A stretch of DNA of 64,000 bases, taken from Pseudoflavonifractor sp902362925. GTDB taxonomy: Bacteria > Bacillota > Clostridia > Oscillospirales > Oscillospiraceae. The position numbers were made by a program, and so were the translations under genes. Under the pieces are notes generated by a model. The model worked only from the letters and a program-made list of their open reading frames with translations, was not told the origin of the DNA and did no database searches. Every line of letters starts with the position of its first letter. Position 1 is the stretch's first letter. Positions 24,238 to 34,040 of this stretch are shown here, one piece after another. Where the stretch lies: the NCBI GenBank assembly GCA_902362925.1, contig CABIYL010000011.1; one strand, 5' to 3'.

Positions 24238-25500
24238 TTATTCGTCCTCTTCCAGGCGGACAATGTCCGCCCCCAGGCTTCTCAGGGCCCCGTCCAGGTC
24301 CTGATAGCCCCGGTCCACGTGGTGCAGGCCGGAGATGGTGCTCCGTCCCTCCGCCCCCAGTGCGGCCACCACCAAGGCTGCGCCGCCCCGCAGGTCGGCG
24401 GCACGCACAGCCGCGGCCCGCAGCCGCTCCACGCCGAACACCACGGCCACCCGGCCCTCCACTCGAATGCTGGCTCCCATGCGGGCGAGCTCATCCACGT
24501 GGCGGTAGCGGCTCTCAAAGATGTTCTCCACAAAAACCGAGGTCCCTGCGGCGGTGGTCAGGGCCGCCATCAGCGGCGCCTGGGCGTCGGTGGGAAAGCC
24601 GGGATAGGGCGCTGTGCGCACCGGGCTCACCCCCCGCAGAGGGCCGGACCGTGTGAGCACAATCCTGTTGTCGTCGCTATGTATTCTGCACCCCGCCTGG
24701 CTGAGCACCGCCGTCACCGTGGACAGGTGGCGGCAGTCGGCGCCGGTGACCTCAATCTCGCCTCCGGCTGCGGCAGCCGCCGCCAGATAGGTGGCGGCCA
24801 CAATGCGGTCGCCCATGACGGTGTGTTCCGCCCCGTGGAGGGGCAGCCCGCCCCGGATGGTGATCATGGAGCTGCCAGCCCCCCGCACGTCCGCGCCCAT
24901 GGCACGCAGGAAGGCCTGGAGATCCACAATCTCCGGCTCCCGGGCGGCGTTGGTGATAGTGGTGACCCCCTGGGCCGCCACCGCCGCCAGCATGGTGTTC
25001 TCCGTGGCTCCCACGCTGGGGATGGAGAGTACAATGTCGGTCCCCGCCATGTGGTTTCCGGTGCAGCGCAGGGCGCCGCCGGTCTCGTCCACCGTGCCGC
25101 CAAGGGCCCGGATAGAGGCCAGATGCAGGTCGATGGGCCTGGGCCCCAGCTCACAGCCGCCGGGTGCGGAGAGCACCGCCTCCCCCATCCGGCCCAAGAC
25201 GGCCCCCAGGAAGATGACGGAAGAGCGCATCTCCCGCATCAGGTTGTCGGGCACGTCGCACCGGGACAGGCTGGAGGCGTCCACCCGTACCGTGTCCCCC
25301 TCCCGGGCTGTTTTACAGCCCAGGTGCTCCAGAATGGCCAGGGAGGCAGTCACGTCCGACAATTCGGGGCAGTTGCGGATGACGCTCTCCCCTCTGCCCA
25401 GGATCGTGGCCGCCAGAATGGGCAGCACGCTGTTCTTGGCGCCGTGGGTACGCACTGTCCCCTCCAGCCGCCTGCCGCCCTCCACCAGAAAAATACTCAT
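24238..25500 (-). CDS. murA: UDP-N-acetylglucosamine 1-carboxyvinyltransferase
   Basis: MurA transfers enolpyruvate from PEP to UDP-GlcNAc, the first committed peptidoglycan step and the fosfomycin target. The 420 residues show Lys22 in GAKNSVLP and the active-site cysteine Cys116 in SAPGGCELGPRPIDL, so fosfomycin sensitivity is expected. The start at 25498-25500 is supported by GGAGG nine bases upstream; the longer frame adds 12 residues unlike MurA. It lies between murG and ftsQ in the dcw cluster. A second murA elsewhere is common in Firmicutes. Confidence 0.95.
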   Translation of the reverse strand: MSIFLVEGGRRLEGTVRTHGAKNSVLPILAATILGRGESVIRNCPELSDVTASLAILEHLGCKTAREGDTVRVDASSLSRCDVPDNLMREMRSSVIFLGAVLGRMGEAVLSAPGGCELGPRPIDLHLASIRALGGTVDETGGALRCTGNHMAGTDIVLSIPSVGATENTMLAAVAAQGVTTITNAAREPEIVDLQAFLRAMGADVRGAGSSMITIRGGLPLHGAEHTVMGDRIVAATYLAAAAAAGGEIEVTGADCRHLSTVTAVLSQAGCRIHSDDNRIVLTRSGPLRGVSPVRTAPYPGFPTDAQAPLMAALTTAAGTSVFVENIFESRYRHVDELARMGASIRVEGRVAVVFGVERLRAAAVRAADLRGGAALVVAALGAEGRSTISGLHHVDRGYQDLDGALRSLGADIVRLEEDE

Positions 25501-25628
25501 ATCCTCCGTCCTCCGCAAAGTTGGTCTTGTTTTCACTCAGGCCATACTATGCGGGGGTTCACAGGGGCGTTCCCGGGGCAAACAGGGCAAAGGACGGCGG
25601 AACAGGGGAAGAACGGCTTCTTTTTCTC

Positions 25629-26792
25629 TTATTTTCCCTTCAGCAGGCCCACCAGAGTCTGGTAGATGTGCTCGCTGGCGTCGGGGATGGCCATCTCCCG
25701 CAGGGCCTTGGCCATGTTCTCCCGCTTTTCAGGATGGTTCAGCAGATCGGCGATGGTATTGAAGAGGGCGTCGGTCTTTCCGTCGCACTCCTGCTCGCTC
25801 ACCAGCAGAGCCGCCCCCCGGTCGGAGAGCACCCTGGCGTTCTTGGTCTGGTGGTCGGCCACCACGTTGGGGGACGGCACCAGTACTGCCGGCTTGGCGA
25901 TGGCGGTCAGCTCCGAGATGGTGGACGCGCCCGCCCGGCAGACCACCAGGTCGGCGGCCGCCATGATGAGGGGCATGTCGTAGATGTACTCCCGCAGCTC
26001 CACGCCGGTGTCCTTGGGATCGGCGGCCAGCTTCACGCTGTCGCCGTCCACCGTCAGCCCCTCCTGCTCCAGCCGGGCACGCATACCCGCGTAGTCCCGG
26101 CCAGCACCGTGGATGTGGTGGAAGGGCGCGCCCATGCGCACCTCACGGGAGAGGATAGCGGTCATGTGGTCGTTCATCACCGCCGCGCCCAGGGAGCCGA
26201 AGAAGGACAGCAGCAGAGGCCGGTCATCGGCAATGCCCAGCTTCTCCCGGGCCTCCTTCTTGGTGTACTGGAAGAAGTCGCCCCGGACAGGGGTACCCGT
26301 CACCACCACCTTCTCCGGGTTGTCGTAGTGGCTGCGGCTCTCCTCAAAGCCCACCATCACCACGTCCACCACCTTGGACAGGGCCTTGGTGGTCAGGCCG
26401 GGGACCGCGTTGGACTCGTGGACCGCGGTGGGGATTTTCCGCTTGGCGGCGGCATTGACCACCGGGTAGGAGGCGTAGCCGCCGGTACCCACCACCAGGT
26501 CGGGCTTGAAGTCGTCCAGGATGGCGTCGGCCTGCTTCCGGGAGCGGCCCATGTTGAAGAGGGTCTTCAGGTTGTGGCCCACCGCAGCGGGGGTCAGAGA
26601 GCGCTGGAAGTTGGTGATGGTCACCGTGCGGATGTCATACCCCTCCTTGGGCACCAGGCGGGTCTCCATGCCCCCGTCCGCGCCCACGAAGAGGATGCGG
26701 CAGCCGGGATTCCGCTCCTGAAAGAGCCGGGCCAGCGCCACCGCCGGATTGATATGTCCCGCGGTTCCGCCGCAGGTAAAGAGAATGTTCAT
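25629..26792 (-). CDS. murG: UDP-GlcNAc:lipid I GlcNAc transferase
   Basis: MurG adds GlcNAc to lipid I to make lipid II on the inner face of the membrane. The 387 residues show the N-terminal glycine-rich loop CGGTAGHINPAVALA, the VGTGGYASYPVV region, HESNAVPGLTTK, and the C-terminal donor site CRAGASTISEL with VLVPSPNVVADHQ. The start is the ATG at 26790-26792, with GAGG five bases upstream; the TTG one codon earlier is less likely. It is directly downstream of ftsW in the cluster. Confidence 0.95.
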   Translation of the reverse strand: MNILFTCGGTAGHINPAVALARLFQERNPGCRILFVGADGGMETRLVPKEGYDIRTVTITNFQRSLTPAAVGHNLKTLFNMGRSRKQADAILDDFKPDLVVGTGGYASYPVVNAAAKRKIPTAVHESNAVPGLTTKALSKVVDVVMVGFEESRSHYDNPEKVVVTGTPVRGDFFQYTKKEAREKLGIADDRPLLLSFFGSLGAAVMNDHMTAILSREVRMGAPFHHIHGAGRDYAGMRARLEQEGLTVDGDSVKLAADPKDTGVELREYIYDMPLIMAAADLVVCRAGASTISELTAIAKPAVLVPSPNVVADHQTKNARVLSDRGAALLVSEQECDGKTDALFNTIADLLNHPEKRENMAKALREMAIPDASEHIYQTLVGLLKGK

Positions 26793-26831
26793 CAATGCCT
26801 CACTCCAAACGTCTCAGCCTGTAAAATATGG

Positions 26832-28061
26832 TTATCCCTGTCTTGGGGCCGGTATCTGTCTTGATACTGACAACACAATTCCCATTTCCACCAATTGTAT
26901 CACCAGTGCCGTACCGCCGTAGCTGAAGAAGGGCAGGGAGATACCGGTGGGGGGAATCAGATTGGTGACCACGGCGATGTTCAGGAACACCTGCACCGCC
27001 ACCAGGGTGGTGATGCCCACCACCAGCAGCGCGCCGAACCGGTCCCGGGCGTGGAGGGCGATCCAGTAGCCACGGATGACCAGCAGGGCGAAGAGAATGA
27101 TGATAATGGCCGCGCCGATGTAGCCCAGCTCCTCGCAGGTGATGGAGAACACGTAGTCGTTCTCCGGCTCGGGCAGGTAGTTGAACTTCTGCCTGGAGTT
27201 GCCCAGGCCCACGCCCAGCAGTCCGCCGGAGCCGATGGCGTAGAGGGACTGGATGGTCTGGTAACCCTTGTTGAGGGGGTCGCTCCAGGGGTCCTTCCAG
27301 ATGGCCAGACGGGCGGCCATGTAGCTGGTCTTGGTCATGATGAACCACAGACCGGCGCTCACCACCGCGCCGCCGGCCACGAACCAGCCCAGCTTGACGC
27401 CGCCGGCAAAGAGGACCGCCGCGCCGCCCACCAGGATAAGGATGGTGCCCGACATGTGGGGCTCCATGAGCATGAGCAGTGCCACCGCGCCCAGGATGAG
27501 CATATAGGGCACCAGCTCGATAAAGCCGATCCGGTCCAACAGGTCCAACAGGCGGCCGGAGGGCTTGCGCAGGTCATATTTTTTTCGCTTCTCCGTACTC
27601 CGCTTGGACAATCGGGAGGCGAAATAGAGAATAACACCCAGCTTCGCCACCTCAGAGGGCTGGAAGCTGCCCAGGCCGGGCACACGAATCCAGCGCTGTG
27701 CGCCTGTGGTGGCTTTACCGAAGCCCAGGGGCGTAAACACCAGAATGAGGCAGAGGAAGGCAAACATCAGGGCAAAGACCGCCAGCCAGCGGTAGTGCTG
27801 GTAGTTGAGCCTGCTGACACCGTACAAGGCCACAATGCCGATGACGCCGAACAGGGCCTGACGTGCAAAGTAATAGGTGGGGTCGTGCTTGGCCACCACG
27901 CCGTCGTAATAGGCTGTGGCGTAGGAGGCGGAGAACACCATCACCAGCCCGATTCCCGTGAGCATCAGCGTCAGCATCAGGAAGGGCAGGTCCATGGGCC
28001 CCCGTGCCAGCTGCTCCTCCACGGTGAGATCCCGCTTCATTTTCCGCGCCGTGACGGTCAC
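26832..28061 (-). CDS. ftsW: Peptidoglycan glycosyltransferase FtsW
   Basis: This SEDS-family polymerase makes septal glycan strands with a partner class B PBP. The roughly 409 residues have about ten transmembrane helices. They include RWIRVPGLGSFQPSEVAKLG with its conserved Gln-Pro-Ser-Glu, the large extracellular loop, and the C-terminal signature TGISLPFFSYGGTAL. The start is not certain. The GTG at 28059-28061 abuts a GGGAGG, while the ATG at 28038-28040 has a long spacing. Its transpeptidase partner is probably the PASTA PBP in the same cluster. Confidence 0.94.
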   Translation of the reverse strand: MTVTARKMKRDLTVEEQLARGPMDLPFLMLTLMLTGIGLVMVFSASYATAYYDGVVAKHDPTYYFARQALFGVIGIVALYGVSRLNYQHYRWLAVFALMFAFLCLILVFTPLGFGKATTGAQRWIRVPGLGSFQPSEVAKLGVILYFASRLSKRSTEKRKKYDLRKPSGRLLDLLDRIGFIELVPYMLILGAVALLMLMEPHMSGTILILVGGAAVLFAGGVKLGWFVAGGAVVSAGLWFIMTKTSYMAARLAIWKDPWSDPLNKGYQTIQSLYAIGSGGLLGVGLGNSRQKFNYLPEPENDYVFSITCEELGYIGAAIIIILFALLVIRGYWIALHARDRFGALLVVGITTLVAVQVFLNIAVVTNLIPPTGISLPFFSYGGTALVIQLVEMGIVLSVSRQIPAPRQG

Positions 28062-28091
28062 CTCCCAAAGGTTTCTCCCGCTCTGTCAGTC

Positions 28092-29078
28092 TCAGAACGG
28101 ATAGCGGTTGATAAGGCCGAAGTAGGCCAGCAGACAGGCTGCCAGCGTAATGAGGGTAAAGACGGCGAAGAGCTTCACTTCGCTCCAGCCGCCCAGCTCC
28201 AGGTGGTGGTGCAGGGGGGCCATGCGGAAGATCCGCTTGCCGTGGGTCAGCTTGAAATAGGTCACCTGGATGATGTCGGACAGAGTCTCGGCGATGTAGA
28301 TGATACCCACCAGAATCAGCAGCAGGGGGATATCCAGCGCGAAGGCCATGCCGCACACCACGCCGCCCAGGAACAGGGAGCCGGTGTCGCCCATGAACAC
28401 CTTGGCGGGGTGGAAGTTGTAGATCAGGAAGGCGCACAGGCCGCCGAACAGGGCGGCGGAGAACACGCTCAGCTCGGTGGCGCCCCACAGGACGGACACC
28501 GCCAGGAAGAACAGGGACACGGGCATGGTCACGCCGGTGGCCAGGCCGTCAATGCCGTCGGTCAGGTTGACGGCGTTGACCGTGCCCACCATGACAAAGG
28601 CGGCAAAGACCATGTACAGCCACTCGGGCAGGTCGATGGTCAGGTTGACAAAGGGGATGTACAGGTCAAAGCTCAGGTAGCCGAAACGGCGCAGCAGCAG
28701 GGTGTACACAATGGCGGCCGCCAGCTGGAGCAGGAACTTCATTCCGGCGGACAGGCCGTCGCCGTGGTGGTACTTCACCTTCATAAAATCGTCGAAGAAG
28801 CCGATGGCGCCGAACACCAGGGCAAAGGCCAGCACCAGCAGCGCGCCGTAGGAGCCGGCGGCAATGTCCTGCCAGCCCACGGTGAGTACCGTCACGGTGA
28901 TGCCCACGATAAACATCAGGCCGCCCATGGTGGGGGTATTCTGCTTGGAGTTGTGCCACGCCGGGCCGTACTCCTTCACGCCCTGTCCGGCCTTCAGCCG
29001 GCGCAGCAGGGGGATGAGCACCTTACCCGCCAGAAAGGCAACCACAAAGGCCATCAGGAAGCTTACTACATATCTCAT
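28092..29078 (-). CDS. mraY: Phospho-N-acetylmuramoyl-pentapeptide transferase
   Basis: MraY attaches phospho-MurNAc-pentapeptide to undecaprenyl phosphate, forming lipid I. The 328-residue membrane protein has about ten helices. The conserved catalytic loops are present: NTPTMGG, the DD pair in GAIGFFDDFMKV, NAVNLTDGIDGLA, and the cytoplasmic HHHLELGGWSE histidine cluster. The ATG at 29076-29078 has GGGAGG eight bases upstream; the longer frame is rejected. murF, usually just upstream, is absent here. Confidence 0.96.
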   Translation of the reverse strand: MRYVVSFLMAFVVAFLAGKVLIPLLRRLKAGQGVKEYGPAWHNSKQNTPTMGGLMFIVGITVTVLTVGWQDIAAGSYGALLVLAFALVFGAIGFFDDFMKVKYHHGDGLSAGMKFLLQLAAAIVYTLLLRRFGYLSFDLYIPFVNLTIDLPEWLYMVFAAFVMVGTVNAVNLTDGIDGLATGVTMPVSLFFLAVSVLWGATELSVFSAALFGGLCAFLIYNFHPAKVFMGDTGSLFLGGVVCGMAFALDIPLLLILVGIIYIAETLSDIIQVTYFKLTHGKRIFRMAPLHHHLELGGWSEVKLFAVFTLITLAACLLAYFGLINRYPF

Positions 29079-29212
29079 CTTTTGAACCTCCCAAACCTCC
29101 GCCCGCACGCGCCGGGCTTCTCCGGTCCTTTTTCACAAAGTGGTATTTTACCATAACCGTGCCGGTCTTTTCCACTCAAAAAGTAACAAAGTTTCTCTCT
29201 GTTTTTCCCTTT

Positions 29213-30673
29213 TCATGGACAGTACGGGGGCTGACAGCCAAAATAGGCAGCCACTTCCTCCCGCTCGTCCAGATGACGGCGGCGGGTGCCGATCTCCTGA
29301 TAGGTCTCGTGTCCCTTTCCCGCCAGCACCACCGTGTCGCCGCTTTTTGCCTCGTCCAGGGCCCGTCGGATGGCCTCACGCCGGTGGGGCACAACCATGC
29401 ATGGGGTGTCGCTCCCCTCCATGCCCGCCTGGATGTCGGCCAGAATGGCCTCCGGGTCCTCGGTGCGGGGGTTGTCGGAGGTGAGCACCACCAGGTCGGC
29501 CAGCTCCGCCGCGATGGCACCCATGACAGGCCGCTTGCTCCGGTCCCGGTCACCGCCGCAGCCGAACAGGCAGATGACCCGGCCAGGGGTAAAGTCCCGG
29601 ACGGTGGTGAGGATGTTCTCCAGGGCGTCCGGGGTGTGGGCGTAGTCGATGATGACCGCATAGTCCGTGGGAGTGGGCACCACCTCGATGCGGCCCTTGA
29701 CCCCTTTGGCCTCCGCCAGAGAGGCGCACACCTGGGGCAGGGGCAGCTTCAGGGCCAGGCCGCAGGCGATGACGCCCAGGGCGTTGTAGATGGTGAAGCC
29801 TCCGGGGATGGGCAGGCGCACCCGGGCGATGGCCCCGGTGGTGAGCGCCTCAAACTCCACCCGGTCAGGGAACAGGCGGATATTCTTGGCGGTCACGTCG
29901 GCCTGGTCCTTGTTCTCCGAGTAGGTCAGCGCCGGACAGGTGACAATGGAGGCGTAGTAACGCCCGGCCTCGTCGTCCAGGTTGAGCACCGCTGTGCCGG
30001 TCTGCCGGAACAGCAGCCCCTTCACCCGCCGGTACTCCTCCATGGTGCCGTGGAAGTCCAGATGGTCCCGGGTCAGGTTGGTGAAGATACCAACTTTAAA
30101 GGAGATACCGTCCACCCGGTGGAGGGCCAGTGCATGGGAGGACACCTCCATCACCACATGGGTGCAGCCGCTGTCTGCCATATCCCGCAGCAGCTTCTGC
30201 ACCTCCCAGGACTCCGGGGTGGTGCGGTGGGCGGGGATGACCTTCTCCCCAATCATGTTCTGGTTGGTGCCCATAAGCCCCACCTTGGCCCCAAGCACCC
30301 CCTCCAGCATGGCCTTGAGGAGGTAGGTGGTGGTGGTCTTGCCGTTGGTGCCGGTGACGCCGATAACGGTCAGCGCATCGGCCGGACGGCCGAACCAGTT
30401 GGCGGACACGGCGGCCAGAGCCGCCCGGGTGTCCGCTGCAATGAGCCAGGGTCCCGGCTCTTCGGGGGCCTTGTGGCAGATAACCGCCGCCGCCCCCTTC
30501 TCCACCGCCTCACGGAGGAAACGGTGGCCGTCGGTCTTGTAGCCGGTGAGGGCCACGAAGAGCTCCCCCGGCTGGATGGTACGGGTGTCATAGCTGATTC
30601 CTGAAATTTCCACATCCTCGTCCGCGAAGCCCCCAAGAAGGGCTACGCCGGACAAAAGCGCCTTCAGTCTCAT
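29213..30673 (-). CDS. murE: UDP-MurNAc-tripeptide synthetase MurE (meso-DAP-adding type)
   Basis: MurE is the ATP-dependent ligase that adds the third amino acid to the peptidoglycan stem peptide. Three Mur-ligase domains are present: the N-terminal domain, an ATP site GVTGTNGKTTTTY, the carbamylated-lysine region, and the C-terminal domain. The C-terminal motif DNPRTEDP is the signature of meso-diaminopimelate-adding enzymes, which agrees with the DAP decarboxylase in this window. The ATG at 30671-30673 has GAGGGG seven bases upstream (486 residues). A 15-bp hairpin separates it from the upstream PBP gene. Confidence 0.95.
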   Translation of the reverse strand: MRLKALLSGVALLGGFADEDVEISGISYDTRTIQPGELFVALTGYKTDGHRFLREAVEKGAAAVICHKAPEEPGPWLIAADTRAALAAVSANWFGRPADALTVIGVTGTNGKTTTTYLLKAMLEGVLGAKVGLMGTNQNMIGEKVIPAHRTTPESWEVQKLLRDMADSGCTHVVMEVSSHALALHRVDGISFKVGIFTNLTRDHLDFHGTMEEYRRVKGLLFRQTGTAVLNLDDEAGRYYASIVTCPALTYSENKDQADVTAKNIRLFPDRVEFEALTTGAIARVRLPIPGGFTIYNALGVIACGLALKLPLPQVCASLAEAKGVKGRIEVVPTPTDYAVIIDYAHTPDALENILTTVRDFTPGRVICLFGCGGDRDRSKRPVMGAIAAELADLVVLTSDNPRTEDPEAILADIQAGMEGSDTPCMVVPHRREAIRRALDEAKSGDTVVLAGKGHETYQEIGTRRRHLDEREEVAAYFGCQPPYCP

Positions 30674-30717
30674 GCTGTCACCCCTCAATCAGTGTGCAGA
30701 TACAAGGATTTTCGCTT

Positions 30718-30752
30718 CAGCCCGGTCCGGGACCATATCCCGGACCGGGCTG
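30718..30752. repeat. Perfect 15-bp inverted repeat between the PBP gene and murE
   Basis: CAGCCCGGTCCGGGA and its exact complement, loop CCATA, lie 25 bases past the PBP stop. There is no T-tract on either strand, so a pausing, processing or mRNA-stability role is more likely than full termination. Confidence 0.7.
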
Positions 30753-30776
30753 ATTGCCTTGGGAACGGCCGCCTGC

Positions 30777-33158
30777 TCAGATGCCTGCGCCGGCGGTGGT
30801 TGCAGTGTTGTCCATGAACTGGACCTCCACCACGGTACCCCGGTCCACCATGGTGCCGGCGGCAATGGACTGCCCCGCGGCGATGGTGCTGGAGGTGTAG
30901 TAGTCGGACACGCCTGTGGCCTTCATGTACAGGCCCAGGTTGCTGAGGGTCTGGCGCACCGTCTCGGGGGACTTGCCCGACAGGTCGGGTACCTCCACCT
31001 GGTCGGTGGGCTTCGCCTCGCCCATGTAGAGCACCATCTCGCTGCCGCCGGGGATGGATGCGCCCTGGATGGGAATCTGGTCGGTGACGGTCTCGCCGCT
31101 GCCCACGGTGCGCACCGTCAGGCCGACGGCCTCCGCCTTGGCCTGGGCGTCGGCCAGGGACAGGCCGGTGACGCTGGGCGCCAGCACGTCGGCGCCGGAG
31201 AGCTCCTCGGCGGTGTACTGCTTCTCCACGCCCATGTAGTCCAGGATGTTGGCCAGCAGCTCACCGGCCCGGGTGGCGCCCATGACGCCGCCGCTGATGT
31301 AGTAGCCGCCGGAGGTGTAGTTGCTGCCGGGGGACACAGGCTTGGGATTGTCGAAGGCGATGAGGATCACCACCTGGGGGTCGTCCGCAGGGGCGAAGCC
31401 CAGGAAGGAGACGATGGTGTGGTCATCTTCCAGAGTCTCGGAGGAACCGGTCTTGCCGCCGATGCGGTAGCCCGCCTGATAGGCGTTCTTACCGGTGCCG
31501 CCGTTGACCACGCCTTCCAGAATGATGCGGCACTTCTCGCTGGTGGCCTCGCTGACCACCTGGCGGCGCTCAGTGGGCTCGGTGCTCTGGATCACGTTGC
31601 CGTCGGCGTCGGTGATGGACTCCAGCACATAGGGCTGCATCAGGTGGCCGCCGTTGATGACGGCGGAAGCGGCGGTGATGAGCTGGATGGGGGTCACGTT
31701 AAAGCGCTGACCGAAGGAGGCGGTGGCCAGAGAGGCCTCGCCGTAGGGGCCGGTGAACCACTCGCGGGACCACACCGTACTGTTGGCCTCGCCCTGCATG
31801 TCGATGCCGGTGGTCTCTAGGAAGCCAAAGTCCTCCAGGTAGTCGTAGAACCGCTCCGCGCCCAGCCGCTGGCCGATGGCGATGAAGGCCGGGTTGCAGG
31901 AGTTGGCCACTGCCTTGGCCAGGGTCTGGGTGCCGTGGCCCTTACGGTCGGAGCAGCGGATGGTGCTACCGGCGATGTTGACGGAGCCGGTGCACTCGAA
32001 GGTGTCGCTCTCGCTGACCACGCCCTCCTCCAGAGCGGCGGCCAGCACCACGGATTTAAAGGTGGAGCCGGGCTCATAGGTGTCGTTGATGGCCTTGTTG
32101 CGCCACTGGAGCAGCTGAGCGTTGCCCAGTGCTTCCTTGTACTCGTCGCTGTCCTCGCCGTAGGTGGCCTTCAGGGTCTCCAGCTCGGCCAGGGTGTCCG
32201 GATCGGTGACTGTACTGGGATTGTTCAGGTCGTAGGTGGGAGAGTTGGCCCAGGCCAGGATGGCACCGGTGTTGGGGTCCATGGCGATGGCAAAGCCGCC
32301 GTTCTGTACGTCGTACATCTCGATGCCCTTCTCCAGGGCCCGCTCGCAGTAGTACTGGATGGTGGCGTCAATGGTCAGGTTCAGGTTGTTGCCGTCGGTG
32401 GCGTCGTAGTAGTTCTCATAGCGGGAGAGCATCTCGGTGCCGTTGCCGTTTTTGGCGGTCACCACACGGCCGGTCTCGCCGGAGAGCTCGCTGTCGTAGT
32501 AGGCCTCCATGCCGTAGGCGCCCTCGTTCTCCGAATTGACAAAGCCGATGACCTGGGCGGCCAGGCTGGAGTGGGGGTAATACCGCTTGGAAGTGGGGGT
32601 GGAGTAGAGGGCGTTGGACAGGCTGTACTCCAGCTTGAAGGCCATGACCTGCTCGTTCACGTCCTGCTCCACCTTGGCGGCCAGGCGCACGTAAGAGGTA
32701 TCCTTCTGGAGGCGGAGGAGAATGGTGTCCTTATCCATGCCCAGAATCTCCGCCAGACCGGAGGCCACCGCCTCGTCGGTGGGTTCGGGACCGGGCGCCG
32801 TCTTGCTCTCGCCGTTCTGGTAGGCCTCTACCTTTTTCTTGTAGTTCTCCTGGACGGTATCCAGGTCCCGAGGGGAGACAATAATGTCGTAGGCCGTGGA
32901 GCTCAGGGCCAGAGGGGTGCCCTTGCTGTCGTAGATGGTGCCCCGGTTGGCCGTTACCGCCACGTCTCTGGTCTGCTGGCTGATGGCCAGCTCCTGATAG
33001 TATTCATGGTTGGTGATTTGGAGGTCGTACAGCCGGACCAGCAGCGGGATGAAAATCACCACGCCGAAGAGGCCCATCAGAAAGATGGTGCGACCCAGAA
33101 TGGTGCGGTTCCCTCTCCGGTCCGGTTGTTGGTTCTGTTTCTTTTCGCCGTTCATCAT
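30777..33158 (-). CDS. Class B penicillin-binding protein with two PASTA domains (PBP2/SpoVD type)
   Basis: This is a membrane-anchored transpeptidase that cross-links septal (or spore cortex) peptidoglycan with FtsW. The 793 residues comprise a short cytoplasmic start, one transmembrane helix (about 23-44), and the pedestal with RGTIYDSKGTPLA. The transpeptidase has the catalytic serine in STFK (EPGSTFKSV), SCN and KTG (GGKTGSSET). The C-terminus has two PASTA repeats (APSVTGLSLADAQAKAE and VEVPDLSGKSPETVRQ). PASTA domains occur in both PbpB and SpoVD, so the exact role cannot be fixed from sequence. Confidence 0.93.
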   Translation of the reverse strand: MMNGEKKQNQQPDRRGNRTILGRTIFLMGLFGVVIFIPLLVRLYDLQITNHEYYQELAISQQTRDVAVTANRGTIYDSKGTPLALSSTAYDIIVSPRDLDTVQENYKKKVEAYQNGESKTAPGPEPTDEAVASGLAEILGMDKDTILLRLQKDTSYVRLAAKVEQDVNEQVMAFKLEYSLSNALYSTPTSKRYYPHSSLAAQVIGFVNSENEGAYGMEAYYDSELSGETGRVVTAKNGNGTEMLSRYENYYDATDGNNLNLTIDATIQYYCERALEKGIEMYDVQNGGFAIAMDPNTGAILAWANSPTYDLNNPSTVTDPDTLAELETLKATYGEDSDEYKEALGNAQLLQWRNKAINDTYEPGSTFKSVVLAAALEEGVVSESDTFECTGSVNIAGSTIRCSDRKGHGTQTLAKAVANSCNPAFIAIGQRLGAERFYDYLEDFGFLETTGIDMQGEANSTVWSREWFTGPYGEASLATASFGQRFNVTPIQLITAASAVINGGHLMQPYVLESITDADGNVIQSTEPTERRQVVSEATSEKCRIILEGVVNGGTGKNAYQAGYRIGGKTGSSETLEDDHTIVSFLGFAPADDPQVVILIAFDNPKPVSPGSNYTSGGYYISGGVMGATRAGELLANILDYMGVEKQYTAEELSGADVLAPSVTGLSLADAQAKAEAVGLTVRTVGSGETVTDQIPIQGASIPGGSEMVLYMGEAKPTDQVEVPDLSGKSPETVRQTLSNLGLYMKATGVSDYYTSSTIAAGQSIAAGTMVDRGTVVEVQFMDNTATTAGAGI

Positions 33159-33303
33159 ACGATCACCTCTGTGCCTGTAAAACGCGCTGTCTGCTTCTTT
33201 GTCTATGAGACGGGGAATCGGTGAAAAAGGCTGAGCGTCCTTTCTCTGCGTTCTCCCTGCTCAACGGTTTTCACTTCCGTCGTTCTTTCCCCACTGAAAT
33301 ATC

Positions 33304-33340
33304 GAGGGCGTAAGAAAAATTCATTTTTTCTTACGCCCTC
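33304..33340. repeat. Long hairpin between ftsL and the PBP gene
   Basis: GAGGGCGTAAGAAAAA (33304-33319) pairs with its complement at 33324-33340 across a short loop. The T-rich arm lies inside the stem, so neither strand has a clear terminator tail. The rest of 33159-33407 holds no gene. Confidence 0.65.
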
Positions 33341-33407
33341 TCTCTGTGTGGGCTGCAGGTGCAACCCTTTTTCTCTTTTCGGGTCTTACAAAACTATATG
33401 GGGTGGG

Positions 33408-33980
33408 TTACTTAAAATATTCCACCACATTGCCCAGAATGTCCTGGATGCCGCGGATAGCGCCGTTGATGCCCTCCACCGGAGTCTCCTCCTCGTTGAA
33501 CAGCACCACGCTGTCCGGCTCGGAGAGGTCCAGATAGAGGATCTGACCCGCCTGGGGCTTGACCATGGAGCCGTCGGCAGTCACGGCAGTCTCGATGCTG
33601 GCCAGGTCAAAGGCCAGCTCGTACTGGGTGCGCAGATAATTCTCCTGCTCCTCCAGCTCGGCCAGGTCGCTCTTCAGTCCGGCGATGTCGTCGGACAGGG
33701 TGGTGAGCTGGATGGAGCTGAGCAGCACCAGCACAGCGAACACACCGATGGCCAGGAAGCCCACCACTGCGAAGGGGGACACGAAGCCTGCCTCCCGCAC
33801 CCGGGCCTTGGGCCGCACTGCCGCCCGCTCTCTGGGCCGGACCAGGGGACGGGTCCGGGTCTGCTCTCCGCCACGGAGCGGACGGGCAGCTGTGTCGGCG
33901 TAATCCAGATCATAGGCCACGCTGTCATAATTGGCGCGGGGCGTATTGTAGCGTCTTCTTCGGGCTGCGGCAGTTGCCAT
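33408..33980 (-). CDS. ftsL: FtsL-like cell division protein
   Basis: The 190-residue bitopic protein has a long basic, Arg-rich cytoplasmic part (about 1-65), one transmembrane helix (about 67-88), and a leucine-zipper-like coiled coil (about 88-125, LTTLSDDIAGLKSDLAELEEQ). An acidic C-terminal tail of about 60 residues follows. Position between rsmH and the PBP gene is the classical ftsL slot, and the topology fits. FtsL is poorly conserved, so the call rests on topology and context. The extended C-terminal region is longer than in most FtsL proteins. Confidence 0.82.
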   Translation of the reverse strand: MATAAARRRRYNTPRANYDSVAYDLDYADTAARPLRGGEQTRTRPLVRPRERAAVRPKARVREAGFVSPFAVVGFLAIGVFAVLVLLSSIQLTTLSDDIAGLKSDLAELEEQENYLRTQYELAFDLASIETAVTADGSMVKPQAGQILYLDLSEPDSVVLFNEEETPVEGINGAIRGIQDILGNVVEYFK

Positions 33981-34040
33981 GGGGCGTCCACTCCAATCTT
34001 TTGCAGATGCATGTGGGGAGGGCGTTCCCTCCCCTTTTTA

